From NCBI GenBank assembly GCA_020723845.1, contig DYIC01000002.1, forward strand, positions 24,050-88,049: a stretch of DNA of 64,000 nucleotides, given 5' to 3'. Each line of letters begins with the position of its first letter. Position 1 is the first letter of the stretch. The DNA comes from Hydrogenophaga sp. (GTDB lineage Bacteria > Pseudomonadota > Gammaproteobacteria > Burkholderiales > Burkholderiaceae_C). The notes beneath the pieces are model-generated. The model was not told the origin of the DNA and ran no database searches. It saw only the letters and a list, made by a program, of their open reading frames with translations. The position numbers were made by a program, and so were the translations under genes. This document shows positions 1 through 12,547 of this stretch, in pieces.

Positions 1-630
1 GCCCGTGGCGCGGTAGAGCCCGTGTTCGGAAATATACCGCGCCACGGCGGGCAGCACCAGCGCCGCGGCCGCGTTCCCCGCGTCACCCGCCTGCCAGCGG
101 GCGCGCAGCGCCGTGGCGCTGAGGTCGATGGGGGGCAAGCGCAGCGGCACGAATGGCAGGCCCACAGCCGCCAGGTCGGGCAAGGCCGCCCCAACCCCCG
201 CCAGCGGCCGGTTGGCCACCGCCACGGTGGCCAGGCGCAGAATGTCTTCCCAACGGTGCCAAGTGCGCAGGGCCAACCACTGGTCGGCCCCGACCACCAG
301 ATACAACTGTGCCTGCGGGTATTCGGCGTGCAGCCCGCACAGCGTGTCGATGGTGTAGGTGGGGCCGCTGCGCCGGGTTTCGCGCGCATCGATGGACACC
401 CGCGCCAGGTCGCCGAAGGCCAGCTCGCACATCGCCAGCCGGTGCTCGGCCGCCGTTAGCGGCCGCGTCTTGTGCCACGCCTGCCCGGTCGGCACGATCA
501 GCAGCCGATCCAGCGCCAACTGCTGCAACGCCGCCTCGGCCACCGCGCGGTGGGCACGGTGCGGCGGGTCGAACGCGCCGCCAAACACGCCGATGCGCGG
601 CGGCGCGGGCGCTGCGTCGGCGGCCGTCAC
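1..630 (-). CDS. nadD: nicotinate-nucleotide adenylyltransferase, 3' end cut by window edge
   Basis: Transfers AMP from ATP to nicotinate mononucleotide, giving deamido-NAD in NAD biosynthesis; cytoplasmic. Reading from a GTG at 630, 210 codons stay open to base 1. Near residue 16 is the nucleotidyltransferase signature [14 protein letters not shown]. Later come [11 protein letters not shown], the substrate-site [10 protein letters not shown] and, near the end, [11 protein letters not shown], which normally lies close to the C-terminus, so only a few residues should be missing. The GTG overlaps the hemF stop (GTGA), indicating translational coupling. An ATG start is not available upstream without running into hemF. 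Function is secure; the start is the only soft point. Confidence 0.93.
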   Translation of the reverse strand, partial: MTAADAAPAPPRIGVFGGAFDPPHRAHRAVAEAALQQLALDRLLIVPTGQAWHKTRPLTAAEHRLAMCELAFGDLARVSIDARETRRSGPTYTIDTLCGLHAEYPQAQLYLVVGADQWLALRTWHRWEDILRLATVAVANRPLAGVGAALPDLAAVGLPFVPLRLPPIDLSATALRARWQAGDAGNAAAALVLPAVARYISEHGLYRATG

Positions 631-1547
631 AGCCAGTCTCGGCGCACCAAGAATTCGGTCAGCAACCGGTGCTCGGGCGTACCGGGCTGCGGCCGCTCGT
701 CATACGCCCAGCGCACCAGCGGCGGCATGGACAGCAGAATCGATTCGGTGCGCCCGCCCGACTGCAGGCCAAAGTGCGTGCCGCGGTCCCACACCAGGTT
801 GAACTCGACATAGCGGCCGCGCCGGTAGAGCTGGTGCTGGCGCTCGCGCTCGCCCCAGGGCATGTCCTTGCGCCGCTGCACGATGGGCAGGTAGGCGTGC
901 AAAAAGGCGTCGCCGACGGCGCGCGTCATGGCAAAGCCGCCCTCGAAGCCGAGTTCCGAGAAGTCGTCGTAGAAGATACCGCCGATGCCGCGCTGCTCGC
1001 CGCGGTGGCGCAGGCAGAAGTAGTCGTCGCACCAGGCTTTGAAGCGCGGGTACTTGTCGGCACCGAACGGCGCCAGCGCCTGCGCGCAGATACGGTGGAA
1101 ATGCCGCGCGTCCTCTTCAAAACCGTAGTAAGGCGTGAGGTCCATGCCGCCGCCAAACCAGCTCACCGGCTCGCCGCCGCCCACGGGGCGGGCGGTGATC
1201 ATGCGCACGTTCATGTGCACCGTGGGCACGTAAGGGTTGCGCGGGTGAAAGACCAACGACACGCCCAGTGCCTCGAACGGCGCGCCCGCCAGTTCGGGCC
1301 GGTGCTGCGTGGCCGAGGGTGGCAATTTCGGGCCACTGACATGCGAGAACCCGCAGCCCGCGCGCTCGAATACCGCGCCACCCTCCAGAATCTGGGTCAC
1401 GCCATTGCCCTGCAGCGGCTCGCCGGGCGCTTTCTCCCAGGCGTCGGACAGAAAGGATCGGCCATCGATCTCCGCGATGGCGCTGGTGATGCGCTGCTGC
1501 AATCCGAGCAGGTATTCGCGCATCTGGGAAACGGGCTCGAGGGCCAT
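627..1547 (-). CDS. hemF: oxygen-dependent coproporphyrinogen III oxidase
   Basis: Oxidative decarboxylation of coproporphyrinogen III to protoporphyrinogen IX in haem synthesis, cytoplasmic homodimer. The 306-residue product is full length for the family. It shows the conserved substrate-site stretches [10 protein letters not shown] and [21 protein letters not shown] and the C-terminal [17 protein letters not shown] end (here [13 protein letters not shown]). An AGGAGG Shine-Dalgarno lies a few bases upstream of the ATG. It precedes nadD with a 4-base GTGA overlap and follows purD after 41 bases, so purD-hemF-nadD probably form one transcript. The radical-SAM paralogue-like hemW lies elsewhere in the window. 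Confidence 0.98.
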   Translation of the reverse strand: MALEPVSQMREYLLGLQQRITSAIAEIDGRSFLSDAWEKAPGEPLQGNGVTQILEGGAVFERAGCGFSHVSGPKLPPSATQHRPELAGAPFEALGVSLVFHPRNPYVPTVHMNVRMITARPVGGGEPVSWFGGGMDLTPYYGFEEDARHFHRICAQALAPFGADKYPRFKAWCDDYFCLRHRGEQRGIGGIFYDDFSELGFEGGFAMTRAVGDAFLHAYLPIVQRRKDMPWGERERQHQLYRRGRYVEFNLVWDRGTHFGLQSGGRTESILLSMPPLVRWAYDERPQPGTPEHRLLTEFLVRRDWL

Positions 1548-1588
1548 GGATTTGCCTCCTGCCGACGGCGACGCGCCGGCGCTTGCCT

Positions 1589-2890
1589 TCAGCCGACCGC
1601 GCGCGCCAGCGCCCGGTGGCCGATGTCACGGCGGTACTGCATGCCGTCGAAGGCGACCCCGCGCACCAAGGCGTAGGCGCGCTCGCGCGCCGCGGCGACG
1701 TCCGCGCCCAGCGCCGTCGCGCACAGCACCCGCCCACCGCTGGTCACCAACCGGTCGCCTTGCAGCGCGGTGCCGGCGTGAAACACCACCGCATCGTCCG
1801 TGTCGACGGGCAGCGCGGTGATCGCGTCGCCCTTGCGCGGCGCCTGCGGATACCCCGCCGCAGCCACCACGACGCCCAGGGCGACGCGCGGATCCCACTC
1901 CAGCGTCACCGTGTCGAGCCGCCCTTCGGTCGCGGCGAGCAGTGCCTCGACCAAATCGGTGCGCAGCCGCATCAGAATGGGCTGCGTCTCGGGGTCACCC
2001 ATGCGGCAGTTGAACTCCAGCGTCTTGACCGAGCCGTCGGGCGCGACCATCAACCCGGCGTAGAGGAAGCCGGTGTATGGCACGCCCTCGGCCGCCATCG
2101 CGCGCACCGTGGGCTCGATGACCTCGCGCAGGGCGCGCTCGTGCACCGCGGGCGTGACCACGGGCGCGGGCGAGTACGCCCCCATGCCACCCGTGTTGGG
2201 CCCAGCGTCACCGTCGAGCAGGCGCTTGTGGTCCTGGCTGGTGGCCAGCGGCAGCACGTGTTCGCCGTCCACCAGCACGATGAAGCTGGCTTCCTCGCCG
2301 ATCAGGTATTCCTCGATAACGACGCGCGCGCCCTCGGCGTTGTGCTGCACGCCCAGCCGGTTGTCCACCAGCATGAAGTCGATCGCCTCGTGCGCCTCGG
2401 CGGCGGTCATGGCCACCACCACGCCCTTGCCCGCGGCCAGGCCATCGGCCTTGACGACGATGGGCGCACCCACACGATCCACATAGGCGTGCGCCGCCGC
2501 AGGGTCGGAGAAGGTTTCGTGCCGCGCCGTGGGAATGCCGTGGCGCTGCATGAACGCCTTGGCGAACGCCTTGGAGCTCTCCAGCCGCGCAGCCGCTTGC
2601 GTCGGACCAAAGATGCGCAGGCCTGCGGCCCGAAACGCATCGACGATGCCAGCGGCCAGCGGCGCCTCGGGGCCGACGACCGTCAGGCCGATGCGGTTGG
2701 CCAGCGCCCAATCGCGCAAGGCCGCCACGTCGGTGAGGGGCACGTTGACCAGTTGCGCGTCGCGGGCGGTACCCCCGTTGCCCGGGGCCACGTACACCTG
2801 CTCGACACGCGGCGATTGCTTGAGTTTCCACGCCAGGGCGTGCTCGCGGCCGCCACTGCCGACGACCAAGACCCGAATCCGTTCGCTCAT
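1589..2890 (-). CDS. purD: phosphoribosylamine-glycine ligase (GAR synthetase)
   Basis: ATP-dependent joining of glycine to 5-phosphoribosylamine, the second step of de novo purine synthesis. The 433-residue protein is normal length. It begins with the N-domain motif [11 protein letters not shown] and APGNGGTA (residues about 9-43), then the ATP-grasp domain with the family signature [12 protein letters not shown] near residue 215 and [10 protein letters not shown] near residue 290. The start ATG overlaps the yebC stop as ATGA, so translation is coupled to yebC; hemF follows on the same strand. Confidence 0.98.
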   Translation of the reverse strand: MSERIRVLVVGSGGREHALAWKLKQSPRVEQVYVAPGNGGTARDAQLVNVPLTDVAALRDWALANRIGLTVVGPEAPLAAGIVDAFRAAGLRIFGPTQAAARLESSKAFAKAFMQRHGIPTARHETFSDPAAAHAYVDRVGAPIVVKADGLAAGKGVVVAMTAAEAHEAIDFMLVDNRLGVQHNAEGARVVIEEYLIGEEASFIVLVDGEHVLPLATSQDHKRLLDGDAGPNTGGMGAYSPAPVVTPAVHERALREVIEPTVRAMAAEGVPYTGFLYAGLMVAPDGSVKTLEFNCRMGDPETQPILMRLRTDLVEALLAATEGRLDTVTLEWDPRVALGVVVAAAGYPQAPRKGDAITALPVDTDDAVVFHAGTALQGDRLVTSGGRVLCATALGADVAAARERAYALVRGVAFDGMQYRRDIGHRALARAVG

Positions 2891-3612
2891 TCCGGCAATT
2901 CCGCGTTGTGGAAGACGTCCTGCACGTCGTCCAGGTCTTCCAGGGCGTCGAGGAGTTTTTGCATGCGCACCGCGTCTTCACCCGTGAGCACGACGGTGTT
3001 GGTGGGGCGCCAAGTGACTTCGGCCATGGCCGGGGTGAGACCCGCGGCCCGCAGCGCATCGCGCACCGCTTCGAACTGACCGGGCGCGGTCAGCACCTCG
3101 ATCGAGCCGTCGTCCTGCGTCAGCACATCGTCCGCACCGGCTTCGATGGCCACCTCCATCACCTTGTCCTCGGACGTGCCAGGCTCGAACACCAGTTGGC
3201 CACAGTGCTGGAACTGAAACGCCACCGATCCCTCGGTGCCCAGATTGCCGCCGTGCTTGGAAAAGGCGTGCCGCACCTCGGCCACCGTGCGCACGCGGTT
3301 GTCGGTCATGCAGTCGACGATGACGGCCGCGCCACCGATGCCGTAGCCCTCGTAGCGCACCTCCTCGTAGCTGACCCCCTCCAGGTTGCCAGTGGCCTTG
3401 TCGATGTTGCGCTTGATGGTGTCGGCCGGCATGTTGGCGGCCTTGGCCTTTTCGATCGCCAGCCGCAGGCGCGGATTGGCGGCCGGGTCGCCGCCGCCCT
3501 GGCGGGCGGCGATCATGATTTCACGCACCACCCGCGTCCAGATGCGCTGGCGCTTCTCGTCCTGGCGCGCCTTGCGGTGCTGGATATTGGCCCACTTGGA
3601 ATGTCCTGCCAT
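2887..3612 (-). CDS. yebC: YebC/PmpR family protein (translation/transcription regulator)
   Basis: The 241-residue product starts with the family hallmark [14 protein letters not shown] and keeps the acidic C-terminal half ([17 protein letters not shown]). The family was long annotated as a transcriptional regulator; recent work on related proteins points to relief of ribosome stalling, so the exact role here is inferred from family only. The start is the ATG at 3612, preceded by GAGG at about 6 bases; the reading frame remains open far upstream, but that part runs antisense to the HerA-like gene and is not coding. It overlaps purD by ATGA and is divergent from the HerA-like gene across 123 bases. 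Confidence 0.95.
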   Translation of the reverse strand: MAGHSKWANIQHRKARQDEKRQRIWTRVVREIMIAARQGGGDPAANPRLRLAIEKAKAANMPADTIKRNIDKATGNLEGVSYEEVRYEGYGIGGAAVIVDCMTDNRVRTVAEVRHAFSKHGGNLGTEGSVAFQFQHCGQLVFEPGTSEDKVMEVAIEAGADDVLTQDDGSIEVLTAPGQFEAVRDALRAAGLTPAMAEVTWRPTNTVVLTGEDAVRMQKLLDALEDLDDVQDVFHNAELPE

Positions 3613-3664
3613 GCAAACCTCGTTGGTTCCGTCTCGGTGACCGGCTCGGGCGCCGGTCGTCCTC

Positions 3665-3677
3665 CTGCGGTATTCTA
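3665..3677. promoter_or_regulatory. candidate overlapping divergent -10 elements, yebC / HerA-like gene
   Basis: TATTCTA at 3671-3677 reads as TATTCT on the plus strand and TAGAAT on the minus strand, so the same seven bases could serve as -10 elements for both the HerA-like gene and yebC. No convincing -35 was found on either side. Confidence 0.28.
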
Positions 3678-3735
3678 CGCGCCGGGGTCCGTGTGGCCCA
3701 CTACCCCTCTTCGCTCCCCCCTGCCCCGCTGCACC

Positions 3736-5235
3736 ATGACCGATACCATCCTGCTTGCCCGCCGCGACGCCATCGAATGCCACCTGCGTCTGGACAAAGC
3801 CAACCGCCACGGTTTGGTCACCGGCGCGACTGGCACCGGCAAGACCGTCACGCTGCAAACGCTGGCGGAAGGGTTTTCTCGCCACGGCGTGCCCGTCTTC
3901 ATGGCCGATGTCAAGGGCGACCTGACCGGCATCAGTCAGCCCGGACGCATCGAGGGCAAGCTGGCGCAGGTGCTGGCCGAACGCGGCATCCCGGCGCCCG
4001 AACCGGCCGCGTGCCCGGTGACGCTGTGGGACGTCTTCGGCCAGCAGGGCCACCCGGTGCGCGCCACCATTTCGGACATGGGCCCGCTGCTGCTGGCGCG
4101 CATGCTGGGCCTCAACGAGACGCAGACCGGGGTGCTCAACCTGGTGTTCAAAATCGCCGACGACCAGGGCCTGCTGTTGCTGGACCTGAAAGACCTGCGT
4201 GCCATGTTGCAACACGTGGGCGACCACGCGCGCCAGTACACCACGCAGTATGGCAACATCAGCGCCGCCAGCGTGGGCGCCATCCAGCGCGGGTTGCTGG
4301 CGCTGGAGCAGCAGGGCGCAGACCGCTTCTTCGGCGAGCCGATGCTCGATATCGCCGACCTGATGCAGACGGTGGATGGCCGCGGCGTGGTCAACATCCT
4401 GGCGGCCGATCAACTGCTGCACGCGCCGCGCCTGTATGGCACCTTCTTGCTGTGGCTGCTGTCGGAGCTGTTCGAGACGCTGCCCGAGGTGGGCGACGTC
4501 GACAAACCCAAGCTGGTGTTCTTTTTCGACGAAGCGCACCTGCTGTTCGACGACGCGCCCAAGGTGCTGGTCGAGCGCATCGAGCTGGTCGTGCGACTGA
4601 TCCGCTCCAAAGGCGTCGGGGTGTTTTTCGTCACCCAGAATCCGCTCGACATCCCAGACAGCATCCTGGGCCAGTTGGGCAACCGGGTGCAGCACGCGCT
4701 GCGCGCTTTCACCCCGCGCGATCAAAAGGCGGTCAAGGCGGCCGCGCAAACCATGCGCCCCAAACCCGGGTTGGACCTCGAGGCTGCCATCACGGAACTG
4801 GGCGTGGGCGAGGCGCTGGTCAGCCTGCTCGACGCCAAGGGCCGCCCCAGCGAGACCGAGCGCGTCTGGGTGCTGCCCCCCGCCAGCCGCCTGGGCCCGG
4901 TGACGCCGCCGGAGCGACAAGCGTTGCTACGCAGCTCGCTGGTGGCCGGCGTGTACGAGCAAACCATCGACCGCGAAAGTGCGTACGAGCGCTTGCGCGC
5001 AACCCATGCAGCCCCCGCCGCCGATGCGCCAGCAGCCGCCAGCGCCACGGGAGGGCTTGGCGGCGCGGTCGGCGAGCTGCTGTTTGGGCGCACCGGGCCA
5101 CGCGGTGGCCAGACCGATGGCCTGGTACAGACGGTGGTCAAGACCGCGGTGCGTCAAGTCGGGGCACAACTCGGGCGGCAACTGGTGCGCGGCTTGCTGG
5201 GCGGCCTGGTCGGCGGCAGCACGCGGCGACGTTGA
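3736..5235 (+). CDS. HerA-like helicase / DUF853 ATPase (YjgR type)
   Basis: 499-residue P-loop ATPase of the DUF853 group, related to the HerA/FtsK DNA translocases; the cellular role of this subfamily is not established. Walker A is TGATGTGKT (residues about 29-37), Walker B is [15 protein letters not shown] (about 255-270) and a further helicase-like block is [32 protein letters not shown] Gly/Ala-rich C-terminal tail with [13 protein letters not shown] precedes a repetitive Leu/Gly end. The ATG at 3736 gives the [10 protein letters not shown] start. The frame is open further upstream, but that stretch overlaps yebC antisense. No NurA-type nuclease partner is adjacent. Confidence 0.88.
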   Translation: MTDTILLARRDAIECHLRLDKANRHGLVTGATGTGKTVTLQTLAEGFSRHGVPVFMADVKGDLTGISQPGRIEGKLAQVLAERGIPAPEPAACPVTLWDVFGQQGHPVRATISDMGPLLLARMLGLNETQTGVLNLVFKIADDQGLLLLDLKDLRAMLQHVGDHARQYTTQYGNISAASVGAIQRGLLALEQQGADRFFGEPMLDIADLMQTVDGRGVVNILAADQLLHAPRLYGTFLLWLLSELFETLPEVGDVDKPKLVFFFDEAHLLFDDAPKVLVERIELVVRLIRSKGVGVFFVTQNPLDIPDSILGQLGNRVQHALRAFTPRDQKAVKAAAQTMRPKPGLDLEAAITELGVGEALVSLLDAKGRPSETERVWVLPPASRLGPVTPPERQALLRSSLVAGVYEQTIDRESAYERLRATHAAPAADAPAAASATGGLGGAVGELLFGRTGPRGGQTDGLVQTVVKTAVRQVGAQLGRQLVRGLLGGLVGGSTRRR

Positions 5236-5341
5236 GCCGTGCAACAGCGTGGGGCTGCGGGTTTGTGCGCAGCCCGCACCGGTGGGCGGGGCCGTACACT
5301 CGGGAGGTGCGCATTTCCACACGACGAGGAGACCCCCACCC

Positions 5342-8005
5342 ATGACTGGCTGGCTGACCTGGATCGGTTGGACTCTGGCCGCCATTCTGGGTGTCGGCTG
5401 GTGGCGTGCCCGGCAAGCACAGCAAAGCACGCAACGGCTGTTGGCGCAGGAGCGGCAATGGGCCCTCGACCTGTTCGACCGGCTCGGTATCGCGCACTGG
5501 CGCCGCAACCTCGACACGCAGGAGCTGTGGTGGTCGGCCGTTTTTCGGCGCATGCACGGCATCGCCCCGGACGAACCTGCGGAGCGCCAGCGGTCGCTGC
5601 GCCAACTGGTGCCCGAGGACCGCGCCCGGGTCAACCAGGCACTGGAAGACGCCTATGCCGCAGGCGGCGGCGAGACCGGCTATCGCATCCAGCAACCCGA
5701 CGGGCGCATCACCCACCACATGCTGCGCATCGTCGTCACGCAGGAGCCCGCCACGGGGCAGCGCATCGCGTTTGGCGTCAATCTCGACATCACCGAGCGC
5801 GTGCGGCTGGAGGCCGAATTGCGCGAGCGTACCGCCTACTTGGAAGCGATCGTGCAGCACCTGCCCATGGGCTTGAGTGTTTTCGACCGCGACCTGCGTC
5901 TGCGTGTGTGGAACCAGGCTTTCGGGCAGGTGCTCGGCCTGCCGCCCGCATTGCTGCGCGAAGGCGTGGATTTCGCCGACCTGATCCGCGTGCCGGCTCA
6001 GCGCGGCGAGTACCCGGGAGAGGACCCCGAGGCCGCCGTAGCCCGGCGGCGCGAGCTGGCGCTGGAATTTCGCCCCCACCGACTAGAGCGCACCCGCCCC
6101 AATGGACGCACGCACCTGGTCATTGGTGAGCCGATCGTGCGCGACGGCCAAACCGTGGGTTTCGTGACCACCTATACCGACATTACCGAACAAAAGCAGG
6201 AGCGCGAACGCCTGGCACAGGCGCTCGATATCCTGCGCACCCTGGTGGACAACATTCCTGCCGGGGTATCGATGGTCGACCGTGAGTTGCGTATGCAAGT
6301 CTGGAACGAGCGGCTACTAGAGCTGTTGGATCTTCCGCGCGAGCTGATGCAGCAGCCCGGCGTGACATTGGTCGACGTGCTGCGCTACAACATCGAACGC
6401 GGCGAATACGGTCCGCAGCCCGACCCCGAAGCCGCCCTGGCCCAGATGCGCGAACGCGCGCTGCGCTTCGAGCCGCATGAGTTCGAGCGCGTACGCCCCA
6501 ACGGACGCGTGCTGCACATCCGCGGCCAGCCGCTGGCCACGGGCGGCTTTGTGACCATCTATACCGACGTCACCGAGCGACGCGCGGCGCAAGACGCGAT
6601 CGAGCGCCTGGCACGCACCGACGCGCTGACTGGCCTGACCAACCGGCACGCGCTGCCGGTGGCCCTGGAGCAGGCGCTGCGCGGTGCCGAGCGCGACGGG
6701 CGGCCGCTGGCGGTATTGTTCATCGACCTGGATCGCTTCAAGGCGGTCAACGACTCACTTGGCCACGAGGCCGGCGACCAAGTGCTGATGGAAGCGGCGC
6801 GGCGCTTGCGCGCGCGGGTGCGGGCCAGCGATGTCGTCGCACGCATCGGCGGCGACGAGTTCGTCGTCGTGCTCACCGGCATGCAGGACGAAGCGGACGG
6901 CGCACAAGTGGCGCTGCAAATCGTGCAAACCCTGTCCGAGCCGTTCGTCGTGCCCGATGGCGCGGGCGGGACGCAGCGCGCCTACCTGACCCCCTCGATC
7001 GGTATCGCGCTGGCACCACGCGACAGCCGCGAGCCCGGTGAACTGCTGCGCCTGGCCGATATCGCGATGTACCACGCCAAGCACGACGGCGGGGCGGGCT
7101 GGTGCTACTTCACGCCCTCGATGAACGAGTCGGTGCGGCACCGCATCGAGCTGGAAGGTCGGCTGCGCGAGGCCATCGCGCACGACACGCTGGAGCTGCA
7201 CTACCAGCCCATCCACGGTTTGCGCCCCGGGCTGCCGTTGCTAGGCTTCGAGGCCCTGCTGCGCTGGCCGCAGGCCAATGGCGAGCAGCTACCACCCGCC
7301 ACGTTCGTCCCGGTGGCCGAACAGTCGGCCGATCTCATCGAGGCGCTCGGCCGCTGGGTGTGCACGACCGTGGCCCGCCAGCGCCGGCGCTGGCGGCAAC
7401 ACCACCCCGAGCTGGCGCTGACCTGGAGCATCAACCTCTCGGCAAGGCAGTTCGACCGCCCAGGGCTGGCCGAGCGTATCCGCGATGCCATCACCGCTGG
7501 CGACCCCGACCCCGCCGATCCCGACCAGCCCCTGCGGGGCTTCGAGTTCGAGATCACCGAGGGCGCGATGATGCGCGACCCAGTGCGCGCCGAGGCCGAA
7601 CTGTCGCGCCTGCGGACCTGGGGTGCGCACGTGGCGATCGACGATTTCGGCACCGGCTACTCGTCGCTGGCATACCTGAAACACTTGCCGATCGACCGCC
7701 TCAAGATCGACCGTGCCTTTGTGCGTGACCTGGACCGCGACAGCGACGACGCGGCCATCGTCGCCGCCGCCATCACCATGGCGCGGCAGCTGGGTCGGCA
7801 ATCCGTGGCCGAGGGCGTCGAAACCCCCGCCCAGCTGCGCGCCTTGCACGCCTTGGGGTGCGACGCGGTGCAAGGGTTCGGCCTGGCGCGGCCCATGCCG
7901 GCGCTGCACGCCTGGGCGTATGTGCAGCAGTGCGCCGGCGGCATGCACGCGGACCTGTGGGGCACGGTGGATCAGGCGTCTTCCGCCGCCAACGACGCAG
8001 CGTAG
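5342..8005 (+). CDS. membrane-anchored PAS-GGDEF-EAL c-di-GMP protein
   Basis: 887 residues. A single N-terminal hydrophobic segment (about residues 3-23) anchors it in the inner membrane. Then follow one PAS region (about 40-150), two similar PAS_7-like modules (about 158-290 and 295-410, each with a DRxLRxxVWN core), a GGDEF domain (about 420-590) and an EAL domain (about 600-860). GGDEF is intact (503-507) and preceded at five residues by RASD, a match to the RxxD allosteric inhibition site. EAL signature residues are also intact: FEALLRW, INLSARQF, EITEG, DDFGTGYSSL, LKIDRAFV and AEGVET. Both cyclase and phosphodiesterase activity are therefore possible; which prevails cannot be read from sequence. 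Its 3' end overlaps sbcB tail to tail by 34 bases. Confidence 0.92.
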   Translation: MTGWLTWIGWTLAAILGVGWWRARQAQQSTQRLLAQERQWALDLFDRLGIAHWRRNLDTQELWWSAVFRRMHGIAPDEPAERQRSLRQLVPEDRARVNQALEDAYAAGGGETGYRIQQPDGRITHHMLRIVVTQEPATGQRIAFGVNLDITERVRLEAELRERTAYLEAIVQHLPMGLSVFDRDLRLRVWNQAFGQVLGLPPALLREGVDFADLIRVPAQRGEYPGEDPEAAVARRRELALEFRPHRLERTRPNGRTHLVIGEPIVRDGQTVGFVTTYTDITEQKQERERLAQALDILRTLVDNIPAGVSMVDRELRMQVWNERLLELLDLPRELMQQPGVTLVDVLRYNIERGEYGPQPDPEAALAQMRERALRFEPHEFERVRPNGRVLHIRGQPLATGGFVTIYTDVTERRAAQDAIERLARTDALTGLTNRHALPVALEQALRGAERDGRPLAVLFIDLDRFKAVNDSLGHEAGDQVLMEAARRLRARVRASDVVARIGGDEFVVVLTGMQDEADGAQVALQIVQTLSEPFVVPDGAGGTQRAYLTPSIGIALAPRDSREPGELLRLADIAMYHAKHDGGAGWCYFTPSMNESVRHRIELEGRLREAIAHDTLELHYQPIHGLRPGLPLLGFEALLRWPQANGEQLPPATFVPVAEQSADLIEALGRWVCTTVARQRRRWRQHHPELALTWSINLSARQFDRPGLAERIRDAITAGDPDPADPDQPLRGFEFEITEGAMMRDPVRAEAELSRLRTWGAHVAIDDFGTGYSSLAYLKHLPIDRLKIDRAFVRDLDRDSDDAAIVAAAITMARQLGRQSVAEGVETPAQLRALHALGCDAVQGFGLARPMPALHAWAYVQQCAGGMHADLWGTVDQASSAANDAA

Positions 8006-9432
8006 TCCGCCACGGCCCGCAAAATGCCCGTGGCGCGCGGATCGCCCCGTGCGGCGGCCTCTTGCGCCAGCCGTTCGACACGTTGCTGGTAGCCGGGCAA
8101 AGGCACGACACAGCGCGTACGACAATGCGCGCGCCAGCACTCGCGCTCAGCGGCATCCAATGTCGTGGGGTGGTTGCGCGCGCGAAAGCGAAATACCAGC
8201 TCCGGCAGGCGTGGGTCGTCGAATCCCGCCCGGCGCCACGCGGGGTCGGCCGGGTCGAGCGCGCGCAGCCGCTCGAGTCGCCGCCGATCCTCGTCCCCGA
8301 CGAAGCCGTCGTAGAGCGCAGCGTCCACGTCGGGCGGGTCGCTCGGGGCCTCGTCGCGCGCATACAGCGCGGACCACAGCGGCCCCAAATCGGGCAGCGC
8401 GGCGGCATAGTCGGCATGGCGCTCGATCGCACCCAGATCCAACCCGAAGCGCTCCGCCGGCCCGTCGCGCAGCACGGCCACGTTGGCAATGACCATCGGC
8501 GAACGGTTGAGGTGCACGCTCTTGAGCGGCAAGCGCTGCATGCCGTCGGGCAAATCGGCCTGGCGGGTGAAAAGGCGTCGGCGCGCCTCGTCGGGGCGCA
8601 GATCGGCCAGCTCGCGCGGGTCGAACGCCAAATCCCACGCCAGCAGCTCGTTGCGGTTGCGCGGGTGGCTGGCCAACGGCCACATCACCGCGAGGCAGCC
8701 GCGCTCGGGCGAAAACCGCCCCGAAATATGCACGAACGGCCTGCCTTGCCCCGCCAGCGCCGGCAAGCCCAACACCTGCAGGACACGGTCTTTGCGGTGC
8801 AGCGACAGCGCATAGTCGAACAGGCGTGGCTGGTGCTGGCGGATCAGCCGCGCCAGCGCCACGGTGGCCTGCACGTCCGACAGCGCGTCGTGGGCGTGGT
8901 CGTGGCCCAGCCCGTTGGCAGCCGTGAGGTGCTCCAGCCGAAAGCTCGGTTTGCCGTCGCCGTTGCGCGGCCATTCGATGCCCTGCGGCCGCAGGGCCCA
9001 GGTCATGCGTACCACGTCCAGCAAGTCCCAGCGCCCACAACCGTTGCGCCACTCGCGGCCATAAGGGTCGAGCAAGTTGCGCCACAGCAGGTGGCGGGTG
9101 AACTCGTCGTCGAAGCGGATCGAGTTGTAGCCCACGCCGATCGTGCCTGGGCGCGCCAGCTCGGCCAGGATCGACTCGGCAAAGACCCGCTCCGTCACGC
9201 CTCGGGCCAGGCAATCTTGAGGCGTGATGCCGGTGATCAGGCAACTCTCCGGGTCCGGCAGATAGTCTAGGGTCGGCTGGCAATACCAGACCACGGGCTC
9301 GCCGATCGGTTGCAGCTGCGCATCGGTGCGCAGACCGGCAAACTGCGCCGGACGGTCGCGGCGGGGATCGGCACCGAAGGTTTCGTAGTCGTGCCAGAGG
9401 AAGGTGGGGGTCGCGGTCGTCACACGTCGCAT
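7972..9432 (-). CDS. sbcB: exodeoxyribonuclease I
   Basis: 3'-5' single-strand DNA exonuclease of the DEDDh class, used in recombination and mismatch repair. Motifs: ExoI with WHDYETFGADP (Asp and Glu, residues about 14-24), ExoII region VGYNSIRFDDEFTRHLLWRNLLDPY, and ExoIII HDALSDV (about 187-193). 486 residues, close to the 475 of E. coli. The frame is open to 9873 but that would overlap the divergent methyltransferase gene, so ATG at 9432 is preferred; a GTG at 9423 is an alternative. The 3' end overlaps the PAS-GGDEF-EAL gene in convergent orientation. Confidence 0.95.
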   Translation of the reverse strand: MRRVTTATPTFLWHDYETFGADPRRDRPAQFAGLRTDAQLQPIGEPVVWYCQPTLDYLPDPESCLITGITPQDCLARGVTERVFAESILAELARPGTIGVGYNSIRFDDEFTRHLLWRNLLDPYGREWRNGCGRWDLLDVVRMTWALRPQGIEWPRNGDGKPSFRLEHLTAANGLGHDHAHDALSDVQATVALARLIRQHQPRLFDYALSLHRKDRVLQVLGLPALAGQGRPFVHISGRFSPERGCLAVMWPLASHPRNRNELLAWDLAFDPRELADLRPDEARRRLFTRQADLPDGMQRLPLKSVHLNRSPMVIANVAVLRDGPAERFGLDLGAIERHADYAAALPDLGPLWSALYARDEAPSDPPDVDAALYDGFVGDEDRRRLERLRALDPADPAWRRAGFDDPRLPELVFRFRARNHPTTLDAAERECWRAHCRTRCVVPLPGYQQRVERLAQEAAARGDPRATGILRAVADYAASLAAEDA

Positions 9433-9496
9433 CCTACCCGCAGTTGATCGCCGCATGGTCCCCCGCAGGTCGGCATTCCGGCGTAGACTGCGGGCC

Positions 9497-10066
9497 ATGA
9501 CCCCGCAGCACGCCGCCCCCACCCCGCCCGACCACCCTGCCCCGCGCCGAGGGACGCCCTTGGCTCCCCGATACGTGCAGTCCGCAGCCACCACCTGCTG
9601 GCTGGGTTGGGTGCGCATCGCAGCGACGCCTGCCGGACTGTGCGCCCTCCTGCTCGGCGACGACGATGACACCCTGCTGGCCGAGCTACGGCATCGGTTC
9701 CCGCGTGCCACCATGGCCGCTGCCAGTCCCGCGGTGCAGGGATGGGCCGCCCAGATCGCCGCTTGGTTGGATGACCCGCGCGCCGAGCTGCCCCTGCCAC
9801 TCGACGTGCATGGCACGCCGTTCCAGCGCCGGGTGTGGGAGGCACTGCGAACCATCCCGCCGGGACAGACCATCGGCTATGGCGAACTGGCGCAGCGGTT
9901 GGGGATGCCGCGTGCGGCCCGCGCGGTGGCGCAGGCCTGCGCGGCCAATCCGCTGGCCGTGGCCATTCCGTGCCACCGGGTGGTGTCCGCCAACGGCAGC
10001 CTGTGCGGCTACCGCTGGGGCCTGGCGCGCAAACAAGCCTTGCTCAAACGCGAAGCCGGGATCTAA
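9497..10066 (+). CDS. ogt: methylated-DNA-[protein]-cysteine S-methyltransferase
   Basis: Removes O6-methylguanine and O4-methylthymine lesions by irreversible transfer of the alkyl group to its own cysteine. The acceptor is Cys159 in AIPCHRVV. The helix-turn-helix DNA-binding stretch TPFQRRVWEALRTIPPGQT (about 107-125) and the active-site wall GYRWGLARKQALL follow the family pattern. 189 residues, no AdaA-type N-terminal domain, so it is a stand-alone enzyme; ogt is a family symbol and ada-like naming is possible. The ATG at 9497 is favoured because an upstream start would overlap divergent sbcB. The stop codon sits in the loop of a strong hairpin. Confidence 0.93.
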   Translation: MTPQHAAPTPPDHPAPRRGTPLAPRYVQSAATTCWLGWVRIAATPAGLCALLLGDDDDTLLAELRHRFPRATMAAASPAVQGWAAQIAAWLDDPRAELPLPLDVHGTPFQRRVWEALRTIPPGQTIGYGELAQRLGMPRAARAVAQACAANPLAVAIPCHRVVSANGSLCGYRWGLARKQALLKREAGI

Positions 10067-10079
10067 GGCCCCGGCTTCG
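10051..10079. terminator. hairpin across the ogt stop codon
   Basis: Perfect 10-base arms (CGAAGCCGGG at 10051-10060 and its complement at 10070-10079) enclose a 9-base loop containing the TAA stop of ogt. There is no T-run on either side, so it may be a rho-independent-like barrier between convergent ogt and clpA or simply an mRNA 3' end stabiliser. Confidence 0.45.
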
Positions 10080-10131
10080 CGCCTACTCGCGCCTACACGG
10101 ACGACATCCGCCCCACGAGGGGACAGGCGCC

Positions 10132-12465
<2,334 letters not shown>

Positions 12466-12547
12466 GGGGCACTTCCTTCGCTTCGGGTTTCAAGAGTAGC
12501 ACGCTGCATCCAACGGCTCCATGGGGGTAAGTGGGGCAGATCCGCCG

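Noticed and set aside
153..1676. 507-codon open frame on the plus strand opposite hemF and nadD
   Set aside because: Lies antisense to clear genes, has Arg/Ala/Pro-rich composition typical of high-GC shadow frames and no domain.
7858..9270. 470-codon plus-strand open frame opposite sbcB
   Set aside because: Antisense to exonuclease I; composition is that of a shadow frame.
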